A stretch of 64,000 nucleotides of DNA from DASZUK01 sp035547695 (GTDB lineage: Bacteria > Actinomycetota > Acidimicrobiia > Acidimicrobiales > RAAP-2), in the NCBI GenBank assembly GCA_035547695.1, contig DASZUK010000062.1, positions 1 through 64,000 on the forward strand. Direction: 5' to 3'. Below the pieces are notes generated by a model. It worked only from the letters and a program-made list of their open reading frames with translations, had not been told where the DNA came from and made no database searches. Below, piece after piece: positions 35,855 through 44,951 of this stretch; within the stretch, counting starts at the first letter, position 1; each line of letters begins with the position of its first letter. Position numbers and translations under genes: made by a program.

Positions 35855-38800
35855 GTGCGGACCCCTCAGGACCTGCCCGCCCGCGCCCCCCGGACCCGGG
35901 GACGCGGTCGCTGGTGGATCATCGGCGCAGTCGTCGTCATCGTCGTCATCCTGGCCTCCCTCAAGTCCCTGGCCACCCTCTACACCGACAGCCTCTGGTT
36001 CTCGTCCGTCCACCTGCACGACGTCTGGTCCACCCTGCTGGCCGTCAAGGTCGGCCTGTTCGCCTCCTTCGGCGCCATCTTCTTCGTCGGCCTCTGGGTC
36101 AACCTCCTGGTCTGCGACCGCATCGGCGTCCGCACCGCCACCCTCGAACCCGACGACGAGCTGGTCCGCCGGTACCAGCGCGCCGTCCGCCCCTACGCCC
36201 GCCGCATCTACGCCGCCATCGCCCTGGTGCTGGCCCTCATCGCCGCGTCCGGCACCGTCGGCGAGTGGAACAACTGGATCCTGTTCACCCACGCCACCTC
36301 CTTCGGGGTCAAGGACCCCCAGTTCGGCATGGACGCCGGCTTCTACGTCTTCCGGCTGCCCTTCCTCCAGTTCCTGGTCAACTGGAGCCTGGTCGCCCTG
36401 GTCGTCATGCTGGTGGTCACCGCCATCTTCCACTACCTGAACGGCGGCATCCGGGCCCAGCGGGCCGCTCCTCGGGTCCGGCCGGCCGTGAAGGCCCACC
36501 TGTCCGTCCTGCTGGCCCTCGTCGCCCTGGTCAAGGCCGCCGGGTACGTCCTACAGCGGTTCGCCCTGGACACCTCAACCAACGGCTACGTCGAGGGGGC
36601 CGGCTACACCGACGTCCACGCCCGCCTGCCCGCCCTCGAGGTGCTGTTCTTCGTCTCCCTCTTCGCCGCCGCCATCCTGCTCTACAACATCCGCCGCCAG
36701 GGCTGGACCCTGCCGGTGCTGGCCGTCGGCGTCTGGGCCTTCGTCGCCCTCGTCATCGGCGTCATCTACCCCGCCGTCCTCCAGGCACTGAAGGTCAACC
36801 CCGCCCAGAGCACCCTGGAGCAGCCCTACATCAAGCGCAACATCGCCGCCACCCGCGACGCCTACGGGCTGGACCACGTCAAGACGTTGCCGTTCCAGGG
36901 CAAGACCGCCGTCCCGGCCGCCGCCCTGGCCGCCAACGCCACAACCCTCGCCAACGTCCGCCTGTGGGACCCCGACCCCAGCATCTCCCTGCCCACCTTC
37001 CAGAAGCAGCAGGGCCTCCGGTCCTACTACGCCTTCCAGTCCGTCGGCATCGACCGGTACACAGTCGACGGCACCCTCCGGCCCGCCGTCGTCGGCGTCC
37101 GCCAGCTCAACCCCAACGACCTGCCGTCGTCCAGTTGGGTCAACACCCACCTGCAGTACACCCACGGCGTCGGCGCCGCCCTGGCCCAGGCCAACCAGAC
37201 CACCACCAACGGCAATCCGGTGTACTCCATCAAGGACGTCCCCCCGGTGTCCAAGAAGGGGCTGCCCAAGATCACCCAGCCCGGCGTCTACTTCGGCCTC
37301 GACGACCCCGGCTACGTCGTGGCCAACAGCAAGCAGTTGGAGCTCGACTACCAGAAGCGCACAGGCAAGAACGTCGAGACCCACTACCAGGGCACCGGCG
37401 GCGTCCAGCTCGGCTCCTTCTTCACCAAGGCTGCCTTCGCCATCCGGCTCGGCACATTCAACCTGCTCATCTCCGACCTCATCACCCCCCAGTCCCGGAT
37501 CATGTTCGTCCGCACAATCCAGGCCATGGTGCAGAAGGCCGCCCCGTTCCTCAGCTTCGACGCCGACCCCTACGCCGCCGTCGTCGACGGCCACATCGAC
37601 TGGATCCTGGACGCCTACACCACCTCCGCCGAGTACCCCTACTCCCAGAACGCCGACACCCAACAGGTCCCCCCGAACAGCGGCCTGCCCGCCAGCTACA
37701 ACTACGTCCGCAACTCCGTCAAGGTCGTCATCGACGCCTACTCCGGCTCCATGACCTTCTACGCCATGGACAACGACCCCATCCTCCGGGCCTACGAAGC
37801 CGCCTTCCCCCACATGTTCGTCCCCAAGGCCGCCATGCCCGGCGACCTCGCCGCCCACCTCCGGTACCCCGAGGACATCTTCTCCGTCCAGGCCGCCGTC
37901 TACGGCCGCTACCACATCACCTCGCCGTCCAACTTCTACACCGCCGGCGACGCCTGGAGCCTCTCGCCCACCGCCGGCGCCGGCTCCCCGGCCAACGCCC
38001 TGGCCGTCACCATCACCACCAACGCCCAGGGCCAGGCCATCGGCGGCACCCTGCAGCGCATGTCCCCGCTCTACCAGGTCCTCGAAGAACCCGGCGAGCA
38101 GAACCAGTCCTTCACCATCTCCGACGCCTACGTCCCGGCCTCCCAGGGGGCCTCCACCCAGATCCTCAGCGCCTTCATGATGGCCGGCGCCGATCCCGGC
38201 CAGTACGGCCAGCTCCGCGTCTACGTCACCACCCCCGGCCACAGCATCCCCGGCCCGGCCCAGGCCGACACCTACATCCAGCAGAACAGCGCAGTGTCCC
38301 AGAAGATCAGCCTGCTCGATCAGCACGGCTCCCAGGTCATCCTCGGCAACATCCTCATGGTCCCCATCGACCAGTCCATGCTGTACGTCCGCCCCCTCTA
38401 CACCGAGTCCACCGGCAACCCCCAGCCCCAGCTCAAGTACGTCATCGCCGTCTTCGGCCAGCACGTCGACATGGAGTCCTCCCTCAACGCCGCCCTCAAC
38501 AAGGTCCTCGGCGCCCACCTCGGCACCACATCCACATCCACATCCACAGCCACATCCTCCACATCGTCCGGCCCCACATCCGGCCAGTCCTCCACACCGG
38601 GCACCTCCGGCGTCACCACAGCCTCCGCCATCGCCCAGGCCACCGCCGACCTGGCCCAGGCCGCCGCCGACTACGCCCGGGCCCAGGCCGCCCTCAAGGC
38701 CGGCGACCTGTCCGGCTTCCAGGACGCCATCAACGACGAGCACGCCGCCGAGGCCGCCGCCCAGCAGGCCCTGGCCGGTGCCACCCAGGGCGCCGGTGCC

Positions 38801-39226
38801 ACCCAGGGCGCCGGTGCCACGACCACCACCACCGTTCCCGCCGGCGGGTCCGCATCCGGCACGTCCGGTTCGGGATCGTCCGGGGGCACCGGCACCGGGA
38901 CCAAGACGAGCACCAGTACCAAGACCAGTACCGGGGCCAAGACGAGCACCGGGGCCAAAACCAAGAAGTCAAGCAGTGGGACCGGTTCGGGCACCGGAGC
39001 CGGCACCGTCGGCGGGAGCGGTGGCGCAGCGACCGGTGGCACCGGTACCGGCAGTACCGGCAGCGGCGGTACCGGCACTGGCAGTACCGGCAGCGGGGTC
39101 ACCGGGACAGCAGGCTCTGCCGGCTCCGGCACCACCTCGCCGGCCGTGTCGCCGTCGCCGTCGCCGGGCAAGGTGACCACCACCACTTCGCCGACAGCGG
39201 GCACAACACCGACCAACGAAGCCTGA
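35855..39226 (+). CDS. UPF0182 family membrane protein
   Basis: 1123 residues. Seven N-terminal membrane helices are expected (e.g. WWIIGAVVVIVVILASLKSL, IYAAIALVLALIAASGTVGE, LEVLFFVSLFAAAILLY, VGVWAFVALVIGVIYPAVL), then a large extracytoplasmic domain with family segments LTDSLWF-like YTDSLWFSS, QPYIKRNIAATRDAYGLD, YYAFQSVGIDRY, and YPEDIFSVQAAVYGRYH. The last ~230 residues are Ser/Thr/Gly/Lys-rich low complexity (TSTSTATSSTSSG, TKTSTSTKTSTGAKTSTG) not typical of the family. Function unknown; conserved in actinobacteria and cyanobacteria. Confidence 0.93.
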   Translation: MRTPQDLPARAPRTRGRGRWWIIGAVVVIVVILASLKSLATLYTDSLWFSSVHLHDVWSTLLAVKVGLFASFGAIFFVGLWVNLLVCDRIGVRTATLEPDDELVRRYQRAVRPYARRIYAAIALVLALIAASGTVGEWNNWILFTHATSFGVKDPQFGMDAGFYVFRLPFLQFLVNWSLVALVVMLVVTAIFHYLNGGIRAQRAAPRVRPAVKAHLSVLLALVALVKAAGYVLQRFALDTSTNGYVEGAGYTDVHARLPALEVLFFVSLFAAAILLYNIRRQGWTLPVLAVGVWAFVALVIGVIYPAVLQALKVNPAQSTLEQPYIKRNIAATRDAYGLDHVKTLPFQGKTAVPAAALAANATTLANVRLWDPDPSISLPTFQKQQGLRSYYAFQSVGIDRYTVDGTLRPAVVGVRQLNPNDLPSSSWVNTHLQYTHGVGAALAQANQTTTNGNPVYSIKDVPPVSKKGLPKITQPGVYFGLDDPGYVVANSKQLELDYQKRTGKNVETHYQGTGGVQLGSFFTKAAFAIRLGTFNLLISDLITPQSRIMFVRTIQAMVQKAAPFLSFDADPYAAVVDGHIDWILDAYTTSAEYPYSQNADTQQVPPNSGLPASYNYVRNSVKVVIDAYSGSMTFYAMDNDPILRAYEAAFPHMFVPKAAMPGDLAAHLRYPEDIFSVQAAVYGRYHITSPSNFYTAGDAWSLSPTAGAGSPANALAVTITTNAQGQAIGGTLQRMSPLYQVLEEPGEQNQSFTISDAYVPASQGASTQILSAFMMAGADPGQYGQLRVYVTTPGHSIPGPAQADTYIQQNSAVSQKISLLDQHGSQVILGNILMVPIDQSMLYVRPLYTESTGNPQPQLKYVIAVFGQHVDMESSLNAALNKVLGAHLGTTSTSTSTATSSTSSGPTSGQSSTPGTSGVTTASAIAQATADLAQAAADYARAQAALKAGDLSGFQDAINDEHAAEAAAQQALAGATQGAGATQGAGATTTTTVPAGGSASGTSGSGSSGGTGTGTKTSTSTKTSTGAKTSTGAKTKKSSSGTGSGTGAGTVGGSGGAATGGTGTGSTGSGGTGTGSTGSGVTGTAGSAGSGTTSPAVSPSPSPGKVTTTTSPTAGTTPTNEA

Positions 39227-39339
39227 CTGCCGAGCGCGTGCCTGCCGTCCCCGGACCGCACCGTCGGCGGCCCCGTGGGAAGATGGCCGTCACCGGGCCT
39301 CCAGCCGGCCCGTGCCGACGCAGCACGGAGGTGACGTCG

Positions 39340-39660
39340 ATGGGCTTTCTCGACAAGATGAAGGAGCAGGCGGCCGTCGCCACCGCGGTGGCCAAGGACG
39401 CGGCCCAGAAGGGCCAGGCCAAGCTGGACGAGATGCAGGCCAAGCGGGCCGCAGACGGCCTTCTCCGCGACCTCGGCGCCGTCATCTACGGCCAGCGGTC
39501 CGGCCGGGCCTCCTCCACCGCCGACGCCGACGCCGACCGGCTGGTCGATGCCCTCAAGGCCCACGAGCAGGCCCACGGCCTCATCGACCTCAGCCCCACC
39601 GCCACCGGCGGGTACCCGGGGTCGCCCGGGGCTGGTTACCAGACCCCGCCCGGGGCCTGA
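39340..39660 (+). CDS. Small helical hypothetical protein
   Basis: 106 residues: MGFLDKMKEQAAVATAVAKD, then AQKGQAKLDEMQAKRAADGL, LLRDLGAVIYGQRSGRAS and a Gly/Pro-rich end. The amphipathic, Ala/Lys-rich N-terminus followed by 'LLRDLGAxxYxxR' recalls a common short actinobacterial family of unknown function. A GGAGGTGA Shine-Dalgarno precedes ATG 39340. The 198 bp after it (39661-39858) hold only the tRNA promoter. Confidence 0.75.
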   Translation: MGFLDKMKEQAAVATAVAKDAAQKGQAKLDEMQAKRAADGLLRDLGAVIYGQRSGRASSTADADADRLVDALKAHEQAHGLIDLSPTATGGYPGSPGAGYQTPPGA

Positions 39661-39840
39661 GCCCTGCCTCGGCCGAGCTGGCTGACCGAGTGCCGGCCGG
39701 CTGCTGACCGACTGCGGCCGAGTGTCGGCCCACCGAGCGCCGGCTGAGGTCGGGGGTGAGGCCGGGGGAGGGCGGGCGAGGGCGCTGCCTGGCAACGGGG
39801 TCGGAGCGTGCCGCCCGAATGACCGGCCGGCGAAGGCTGC

Positions 39841-39846
39841 TAAAGT
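39841..39846 (+). promoter_or_regulatory. -10 box of the tRNA-fMet gene
   Basis: TAAAGT ends 12 nt before the mature tRNA 5' end, in an AT-richer patch of an otherwise GC-rich region. Confidence 0.45.
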
Positions 39847-39858
39847 GTTCGTCACCGC

Positions 39859-39932
<74 letters not shown>

Positions 39933-39963
39933 CTCGCCCGCCGGAGTCCGGCGCATGAAGTCC

Positions 39964-39996
39964 CACGAAAGGCCAGGTCAGACCTGGTCTTTCGTG
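39964..39996 (+). terminator. Hairpin after the tRNA gene
   Basis: CACGAAAG-G-CCAGG pairs with CCTGG-T-CTTTCGTG around a small loop, one mismatch in 13 pairs. The right arm has TCTTT. It lies 31 nt after the tRNA and may end its transcript, or form part of the attachment region. Confidence 0.6.
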
Positions 39997-40029
39997 CTGT
40001 CTGGGCTCGGTTCGACCCCCTCCCGAGGC

Positions 40030-40168
40030 CCAATCTCGGATTTCCACCTGGGCATCTGCACTGGCATCCCACCCCTGCATACCCCGCCCTGACCTGGGCT
40101 TTCCTACGTCGAGGGGGCGGCAGGGGGTGTGCAGGACGGCCCAATCTCGGATGGAGATCCGAGATTGG
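40030..40168. repeat. Three copies of CCAATCTCGGAT, two forming a hairpin
   Basis: Direct copies at 40030-40041 and 40141-40152 and an inverted copy at 40157-40168. The last two form a perfect 12-bp stem with a 4-nt loop. They lie between the tRNA and the Xis/integrase operon in a 327-bp gap (39933-40259), where integrase arm sites or an Xis/repressor operator would be expected. Nothing else is recognised in the gap apart from the hairpin at 39964. Confidence 0.7.
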
Positions 40169-40259
40169 AGGGGTCCGAACGAAGTTGGGACCCGATTTGG
40201 CGGTCGGGGCGCGATCGGTCCGCCATTGGGGCATCGCGGCCGACCGTTCCCCGGCGCCC

Positions 40260-40652
40260 ATGTCCGCGCTCCACGCCATTGCCCCGGTCCCCGAGCCCGA
40301 TCGGCTGTTCCTCACCCGCCGTGAGGCGGCCGCCGCATGCGGGGTCTCGGAGGACACCCTGCGCCGTGACCAACGTTCGGGCAAGCTGCCGCACACCCGC
40401 TCAGGCGCTGACGGTGCGGTCCTCTACGCCGTGGCCGACCTGGTGGCGCTCGGCCGGCTCGATCCCCGCAGCGGGGCCGGCGAGCCGGTGGAGGTCGGTG
40501 GCCGGGTGCGAGCCGAGCGGGAGCTGGCGGCGGCCCGAGCCGAGCTGGCCGCCGCCCAGGCTCGCATCGCCGGCCTGTCGGCCTGGATCGAGCGGACCGA
40601 GGGCGAGGTGGCGTTCCTACGCTCCCTCCTGGCCAAGGCACCGGCGTCCTGA
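40260..40652 (+). CDS. Helix-turn-helix protein, excisionase/MerR-like
   Basis: 130 residues. RLFLTRREAAAACGVSEDTLRRDQRSGKLP (shown here as FLTRREAAAACGVSEDTLRR) is an Xis/MerR-type winged HTH, followed by LVALGRLDP. An Ala/Arg/Glu coiled coil makes the C-terminal half (RAERELAAARAELAAAQARI). Its stop overlaps the integrase ATG (TGATG). A candidate directionality factor or repressor. ATG 40260 is preferred over a longer reading that would cross the repeat region. Confidence 0.75.
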   Translation: MSALHAIAPVPEPDRLFLTRREAAAACGVSEDTLRRDQRSGKLPHTRSGADGAVLYAVADLVALGRLDPRSGAGEPVEVGGRVRAERELAAARAELAAAQARIAGLSAWIERTEGEVAFLRSLLAKAPAS

Positions 40653-42865
40653 TGGCTCGGGCACCCAAGGGATCGCTCCGACCGCGTGGGGATCGCTGGC
40701 TGGCTTCGGTGCCGATGCTGGCCGACTCGAAGAAGCGGGTCGAGTACAGCTTCGCCACCGAGGCGGCCGGGCAACGGTGGATCGACGAGCAGCTGGCCCG
40801 CCGGGCCGAGGGCCTCGAACCCGAGAAGCCGGCCAACCGGGGGGTGGCGCCCCTGCGGGCGGTTGGTCCGGACGGCGAGCCCCTGCCCCTGCCGCGCTTC
40901 GCTGATCTGGCTCGCGCCTGGCACCGCGAGTGGTACGAGGAGATGCACAACGCCGGCCCGGACCGCTCGGTCGAGGCGTGGCGGGACATCGAGCTGCACC
41001 TGCTCCCCAACTTCGCGTACCTGCTCGACACCGATCTGGAGACCGGGCGGGCGATGGTGAAGGACTGGCTGCGGACCATGTCGGGCCGCAAGGCCCTGAG
41101 CGACGACTCGGCCTTCCGGCCGGGCCGCAAACGCTACGCCCGCGAGACGGCCGGCGGCTTCCTCTGGCTGCTGCGCTCGATGCTTGCCTTCGGGCGGACC
41201 CTCGGATTCGACATCCCCCCGTACGCCGAGGGGAAGGGTATCCACGCCCTCCATCCCGTCGGGCGGCCCAAGCGGCGCAAGGCGCCGCTTGTCTCGGTGG
41301 CGACCACGGCTGAGATCGCCGGCCAGCTCCACGTCATCCACCAGCTCGTGCTGTGGCTCCTTCGGTTGTGCGGCTTGCGCATCTCGGAGTCCTATGGGCT
41401 CCTGGTCGGGGACTTCTTCTGCGACGCCGAGGGGGATGGCTTCCTCCTCGCCGCTGCCCAGGGCGGCCGAACGTTCCGCCAGCGCACCGACGCCGACGAG
41501 GTCGAGGTGACCAGCCGTAAGGAGGCCGGCAAGACCGACAGCGCCTACCGGCTCATCGCCCTGCCGAGGCCGCTGACCGCACTCATCTCGACCGTGATCG
41601 AGATCTTCCACAGCGATGCCGAGGGACGGATCGACACGAGCGCCCGACTCATCCCGCCGATCCGTGCGAAGGACGGCGGCCAGGTCGGGTTCCGCAACGC
41701 CCTGCGGGTCGCCGCAGCGTCGCTCGGCCAGAGCGCCGTGGAGGACACATTCATCGCTCCTCACGACCTGCGAAAGAGCTTTGCCACCGATCTCGCCTGG
41801 TCGGCCGAGGTCTCCGGCCTTGTTGCCCGCCGGGCAATGGGGCACCGGGTGGGCAGCGACGTCTTCGACCTCGTCTACACGCTCGACAGTCGCTTGAAGG
41901 AGCACCTGGCCCCGGTCGCCAGGCAGGTCGAGCGGGAGATCGAGACCGCTGGGCTCACCACGCTTATGGTGCCCACCGTCCGGCGGCCCGCCTATGGCAA
42001 CGTTCCCGACCCCGAGCACCTGGCCGTCATCGACGTCGAGTTGGCGTCGATCGGATGGCAGATCCGAGATCGGGCCGGCTTGCTCGGCGTCCGCGACGTG
42101 GCCGGCCTCCTCCACATGGACTTGGGCGCCACCCGGCGCCTGTTCCCTTCCAAGATCCCTGGCGTCAAGGTCGGCGGTGAGTGGCGCTGTCGGGAGGCCG
42201 ATGCCCTGGCCTTCGCCGAACGCCTGGCTGGGTGCCGGATGCTGGTCGACGTGGCGACGGCGGGCTGCGTGGATTACCACACCGCCTACCGGACGATGAA
42301 GCGCCTCGGCATCGACCCGAAGACGGACGACCACTCCCGAACCCTCATGTTGTTGTCCGACGACGCGGCACTCATACTGGCGGAGCTGGACCGCCTCGAC
42401 CGTCTCCGGGCCCGCTCGGTGAAGGTGGCTCAGGCGGCGGCCATGCTGCGGACCTCGGAGAGCATGGTCCACTACTGGGCGCGAGCTGGCCGTCTGGCCT
42501 ATGACGCCGAGAGTGACGGCAGCGGGTCGAAGTTCGTGACCCGGATCTCGATCGAGAGCAAGCGTGCCGATCGACTCGGCCGAGGCCGGCCGAGGGTGCT
42601 CCTGGCCGACTTTCTTGCCGCGACCGGGTTTAGCGAGTCGCAGGTGGCGGCGCTTGTGGCGGCTCGACTGCTCGTGAGGGCTCGCCGGGATGGCCTCACG
42701 CCCGAGTCTGTGTACTCGTGGGCAGCTGGGCACCGGCCCGATCTACTGGCGTCGCCACTCCTCTATCTCCGTGGATTTGACCACCCACCGACCGCCGCCC
42801 GAGACGCGGCATGCCTCGACTCTCACGGTCGGCTAACCATCGTCGATGCCCCGTCCCTCCAATGA
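40652..42865 (+). CDS. int: Tyrosine recombinase/integrase with long HTH-rich C-terminal extension
   Basis: 737 residues, nearly twice a usual integrase. N-terminal arm-binding-like part with GSLRPRGDRWLASV, SAM-like core, then the catalytic domain: R243 in CGLRISES, H371 and R374 in APHDLRKSF, H398 in RRAMGHR, Y409 in FDLVYTLDS; a Lys in SRKEAGKTDSAYR fits the beta-hairpin Lys. Residues ~430-737 are extra and contain several HTH-like modules, e.g. VRDVAGLLHMDLGATRRLFP and VKVAQAAAMLRTSESMVHYW followed by ARAGRL. Probably integrates the element at tRNA-fMet. Coupled on both sides to small genes. Confidence 0.9.
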   Translation: MARAPKGSLRPRGDRWLASVPMLADSKKRVEYSFATEAAGQRWIDEQLARRAEGLEPEKPANRGVAPLRAVGPDGEPLPLPRFADLARAWHREWYEEMHNAGPDRSVEAWRDIELHLLPNFAYLLDTDLETGRAMVKDWLRTMSGRKALSDDSAFRPGRKRYARETAGGFLWLLRSMLAFGRTLGFDIPPYAEGKGIHALHPVGRPKRRKAPLVSVATTAEIAGQLHVIHQLVLWLLRLCGLRISESYGLLVGDFFCDAEGDGFLLAAAQGGRTFRQRTDADEVEVTSRKEAGKTDSAYRLIALPRPLTALISTVIEIFHSDAEGRIDTSARLIPPIRAKDGGQVGFRNALRVAAASLGQSAVEDTFIAPHDLRKSFATDLAWSAEVSGLVARRAMGHRVGSDVFDLVYTLDSRLKEHLAPVARQVEREIETAGLTTLMVPTVRRPAYGNVPDPEHLAVIDVELASIGWQIRDRAGLLGVRDVAGLLHMDLGATRRLFPSKIPGVKVGGEWRCREADALAFAERLAGCRMLVDVATAGCVDYHTAYRTMKRLGIDPKTDDHSRTLMLLSDDAALILAELDRLDRLRARSVKVAQAAAMLRTSESMVHYWARAGRLAYDAESDGSGSKFVTRISIESKRADRLGRGRPRVLLADFLAATGFSESQVAALVAARLLVRARRDGLTPESVYSWAAGHRPDLLASPLLYLRGFDHPPTAARDAACLDSHGRLTIVDAPSLQ

Positions 42866-43017
42866 CGCCGCTCGGCATCCTGAATCTCACTGAGCGCCTC
42901 TGCGAGGCGGCCGAGTACTTCGCCGACAACGCTGAGGTGGCGGAGGCACTTTGGCTGGCGGCGGAGCGTCTCCAGAGGGAGGTGGCTCGCGACCTGGGCT
43001 TGGGTGACCAGCCGTAG
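42862..43017 (+). CDS. Small helical protein coupled to the integrase
   Basis: 51 residues: MTPLGILNLTERLCEAAEYF, then ADNAEVAEALWLAAERLQRE and VARDLGLGDQP. The ATG overlaps the integrase stop by 4 bp. All-helical, no family recognised. Possibly a recombination accessory factor. Confidence 0.6.
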   Translation: MTPLGILNLTERLCEAAEYFADNAEVAEALWLAAERLQREVARDLGLGDQP

Positions 43018-43145
43018 CTCGAAGACTCCCCGGCCGGACCCCGTTGACTCGTTGCGTACGTCGCCTGCGCCAAGCTCCCTGGTCAGGGCATGGAACTCGG
43101 CTGATAGGGGTGTGGCGTGGAAGACTTGACTGATACACCCGGAAG

Positions 43146-43159
43146 CGAACATATGTTCG
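43146..43159. promoter_or_regulatory. LexA (SOS) box before the DprA-like gene
   Basis: CGAACATATGTTCG is a perfect palindrome matching the actinobacterial LexA consensus (CGAAC-N4-GTTCG). It lies 10 nt upstream of a TACTGT box (43170-43175) and 48-61 bp upstream of the gene start, the position of a repressing operator. Confidence 0.8.
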
Positions 43160-43206
43160 TAAGATCTGGTACTGTCGGAGAGGGAGTCACAGCCGGGGTG
43201 AGCGAC

Positions 43207-44157
43207 ATGAGGGTCAGCGAGGTCCAGCATCGCCTTCTTCAGCTCTGTGCGATTCGGCTGGATGATCAGAGCCCGGACTGGTCGGTGCTCGCCCGAGAGG
43301 CGATGCACGTGGGCTCGATGGATGAGCTGGCAGAGGGCCGACTGGTAGAGCGATCGGCCCCAGCCCGAAAGACCGCCGCACTTCTCCGGCGAGGTCTCGC
43401 CGACGAGGCGAGATGGCGGGACCGAGTCGATGAAGAACTGGAACTGGCGGCTACGGCGGATGCACGCCTTGTCACCGTGATGGATGACGATTATCCGACG
43501 AATCTTCGGCTCATTTACAACCTGCCGCCATTCCTATTTGTGCGGGGAACTGAGCCCGCACCCGGTGACGCCCGGTCGGTTGCCGTCGTGGGCACGCGGC
43601 AGCCGTCCCCCCAGGGGCTGAAGCGTGCCTCACAGCTAGCAGAGCGTTTAGTCGACGCCGGAGTGGTGGTGATCTCAGGGTTGGCTCGCGGCATCGACGC
43701 GTCGGCCCACCGCGCCACGCTGGATCGTGGAGGACGGACCGTAGCGGTCGTTGGGACCGGCATCACTCGGACGTACCCCAAGGAGAACGAGGAGCTGGCG
43801 GAGGAGATCGCGAAGGGCGGGATGATCGTCTCGCAGTTCTGGCCCTCGACGAGTCCTGCGAAATGGACGTTCCCGAGGCGAAATGTCGTTATGTCCGGCA
43901 TGTCTCAGGGGTCGGCGGTTGTTGAGGCATCGTCTACCTCCGGGGCACGCATGCAGGCGAGACTTGCGCTGGAGCACGGGAAGATGGTCTTTCTTCTCAA
44001 ATCCCTTGTCACTAGCCAGCCCTGGGCACAGAAGTTTGTCGCCGAGCGAGGAGCCCGCGAGGTTTCATCGGTGGATGAGATTGTGGATGCGCTGGCGCCA
44101 GCAGAGCGAATCCACGAGGTGAAGTCTGCTCGTCAGCTCACTCTAGAGCTGGTGTGA
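43207..44157 (+). CDS. DprA/SMF-like (SLOG) protein
   Basis: About 316 residues. N-terminal helical domain, then the SLOG Rossmann fold: VAVVGTRQPSPQGLKRA, ISGLARGIDASAHRATLDRG, VVGTGITRTYPKENEELAEE, FPRRNVVMSGMSQGSAVVEA and SSTSGARMQARLALEHGK. DprA loads RecA on transforming DNA, but SLOG proteins also act in nucleotide-signal conflict systems. Differences from housekeeping DprA: SQFWPSTSP for the SE motif, and no C-terminal winged helix. Starts considered: ATG 43207 (GGGGTGA upstream) and GTG 43198. A GTG at 43117 is rejected because it would put the SOS box and promoter inside the gene. The next gene follows in 18 bp. Confidence 0.85.
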   Translation: MRVSEVQHRLLQLCAIRLDDQSPDWSVLAREAMHVGSMDELAEGRLVERSAPARKTAALLRRGLADEARWRDRVDEELELAATADARLVTVMDDDYPTNLRLIYNLPPFLFVRGTEPAPGDARSVAVVGTRQPSPQGLKRASQLAERLVDAGVVVISGLARGIDASAHRATLDRGGRTVAVVGTGITRTYPKENEELAEEIAKGGMIVSQFWPSTSPAKWTFPRRNVVMSGMSQGSAVVEASSTSGARMQARLALEHGKMVFLLKSLVTSQPWAQKFVAERGAREVSSVDEIVDALAPAERIHEVKSARQLTLELV

Positions 44158-44175
44158 ATACCTCCAGGGGGGCGC

Positions 44176-44898
44176 ATGACGTCAACTCCGCCCCCTGTTC
44201 CAGCTGGTTTTCCCCGCTGCCCGAGGTGCCCGTTGCTGGCGACCGGCACGCCAGCGATCTGCGCCCGCTGCGTCCAGGCAGCGCTGCCGCCACGAAGTCA
44301 TCGGTGTCCGATCTGTTCGCACCGTCTCAGCAGCGCTGGGGAGCAGTGTGGAAATCCGATCTGTAACTGGGAAGACCGAGGCTTCGGCCAGATCTACGCC
44401 ATCTATGCCAAGACCGGCGCCGTTGATCGCATCCTCAAGGCGCTGAAGTATGACGGCAAAAAGGGCTGGGCAGTCATCCTTGGACGCCTCGTACTGGGCT
44501 GGCTCGATGAGAATCTCTCGCCTGACGACTATGACCTCATCATTGCGAACCCTACCGAGCCTGGCCGCGCCATTCACCACACCGAGCTCATCTTGGAAGT
44601 GGCCGACGGAGAAGACCTCGAAGATGTCTGGCCGATTTTTCCAGACGCGCTCGTAAAATCTGGACCAACCAGCCAATCAGGACAGCCCGGCACGAAGTGG
44701 CGGACGAAGTGGGACGCGGCCAACGAGCTTCGTTCGGTGGTCACCCCGGCAGACTGGGTGAACTTCGAAGGAGCGCGCGTCCTTCTGTTTGATGACATCA
44801 CCACCATCTGCGGTCAGATCCATGTTCTGGGAGAGATGCTGACCCAGTGGGGTGCATCCCAAGTAGATGGCCTCGTCATCGCCCGTACCGGTGGCTAG
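44176..44898 (+). CDS. ComF-like phosphoribosyltransferase with zinc-finger N-terminus
   Basis: 240 residues. Cysteine pairs PRCPRCP-like FPRCPRCPLL, ICARCVQA, RCPICSHRL and EQCGNPICNW make one or two zinc ribbons as in ComFC. The PRTase part follows: YDLIIANPTEPGRA and the PRPP loop VLLFDDITTICGQIHVLGEM (DDxxTTG altered to DDITTIC). LKALKYDGKKGWAVILG matches the ComF 'KYxG' segment. It forms an operon with the DprA-like gene behind the LexA box. The Gly-to-Cys change in the PRPP loop leaves activity open. Confidence 0.82.
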   Translation: MTSTPPPVPAGFPRCPRCPLLATGTPAICARCVQAALPPRSHRCPICSHRLSSAGEQCGNPICNWEDRGFGQIYAIYAKTGAVDRILKALKYDGKKGWAVILGRLVLGWLDENLSPDDYDLIIANPTEPGRAIHHTELILEVADGEDLEDVWPIFPDALVKSGPTSQSGQPGTKWRTKWDAANELRSVVTPADWVNFEGARVLLFDDITTICGQIHVLGEMLTQWGASQVDGLVIARTGG

Positions 44899-44951
44899 AT
44901 GGGGCATCGCACCACGGCGCCGGACTCGGTCTGTCACCTGCTCCCGAGGGT

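Noticed and set aside
43117..43206. Upstream GTG start for the DprA-like gene
   Set aside because: It would place the perfect LexA box and the TACTGT promoter box inside the coding region; the first 30 residues show no family similarity.
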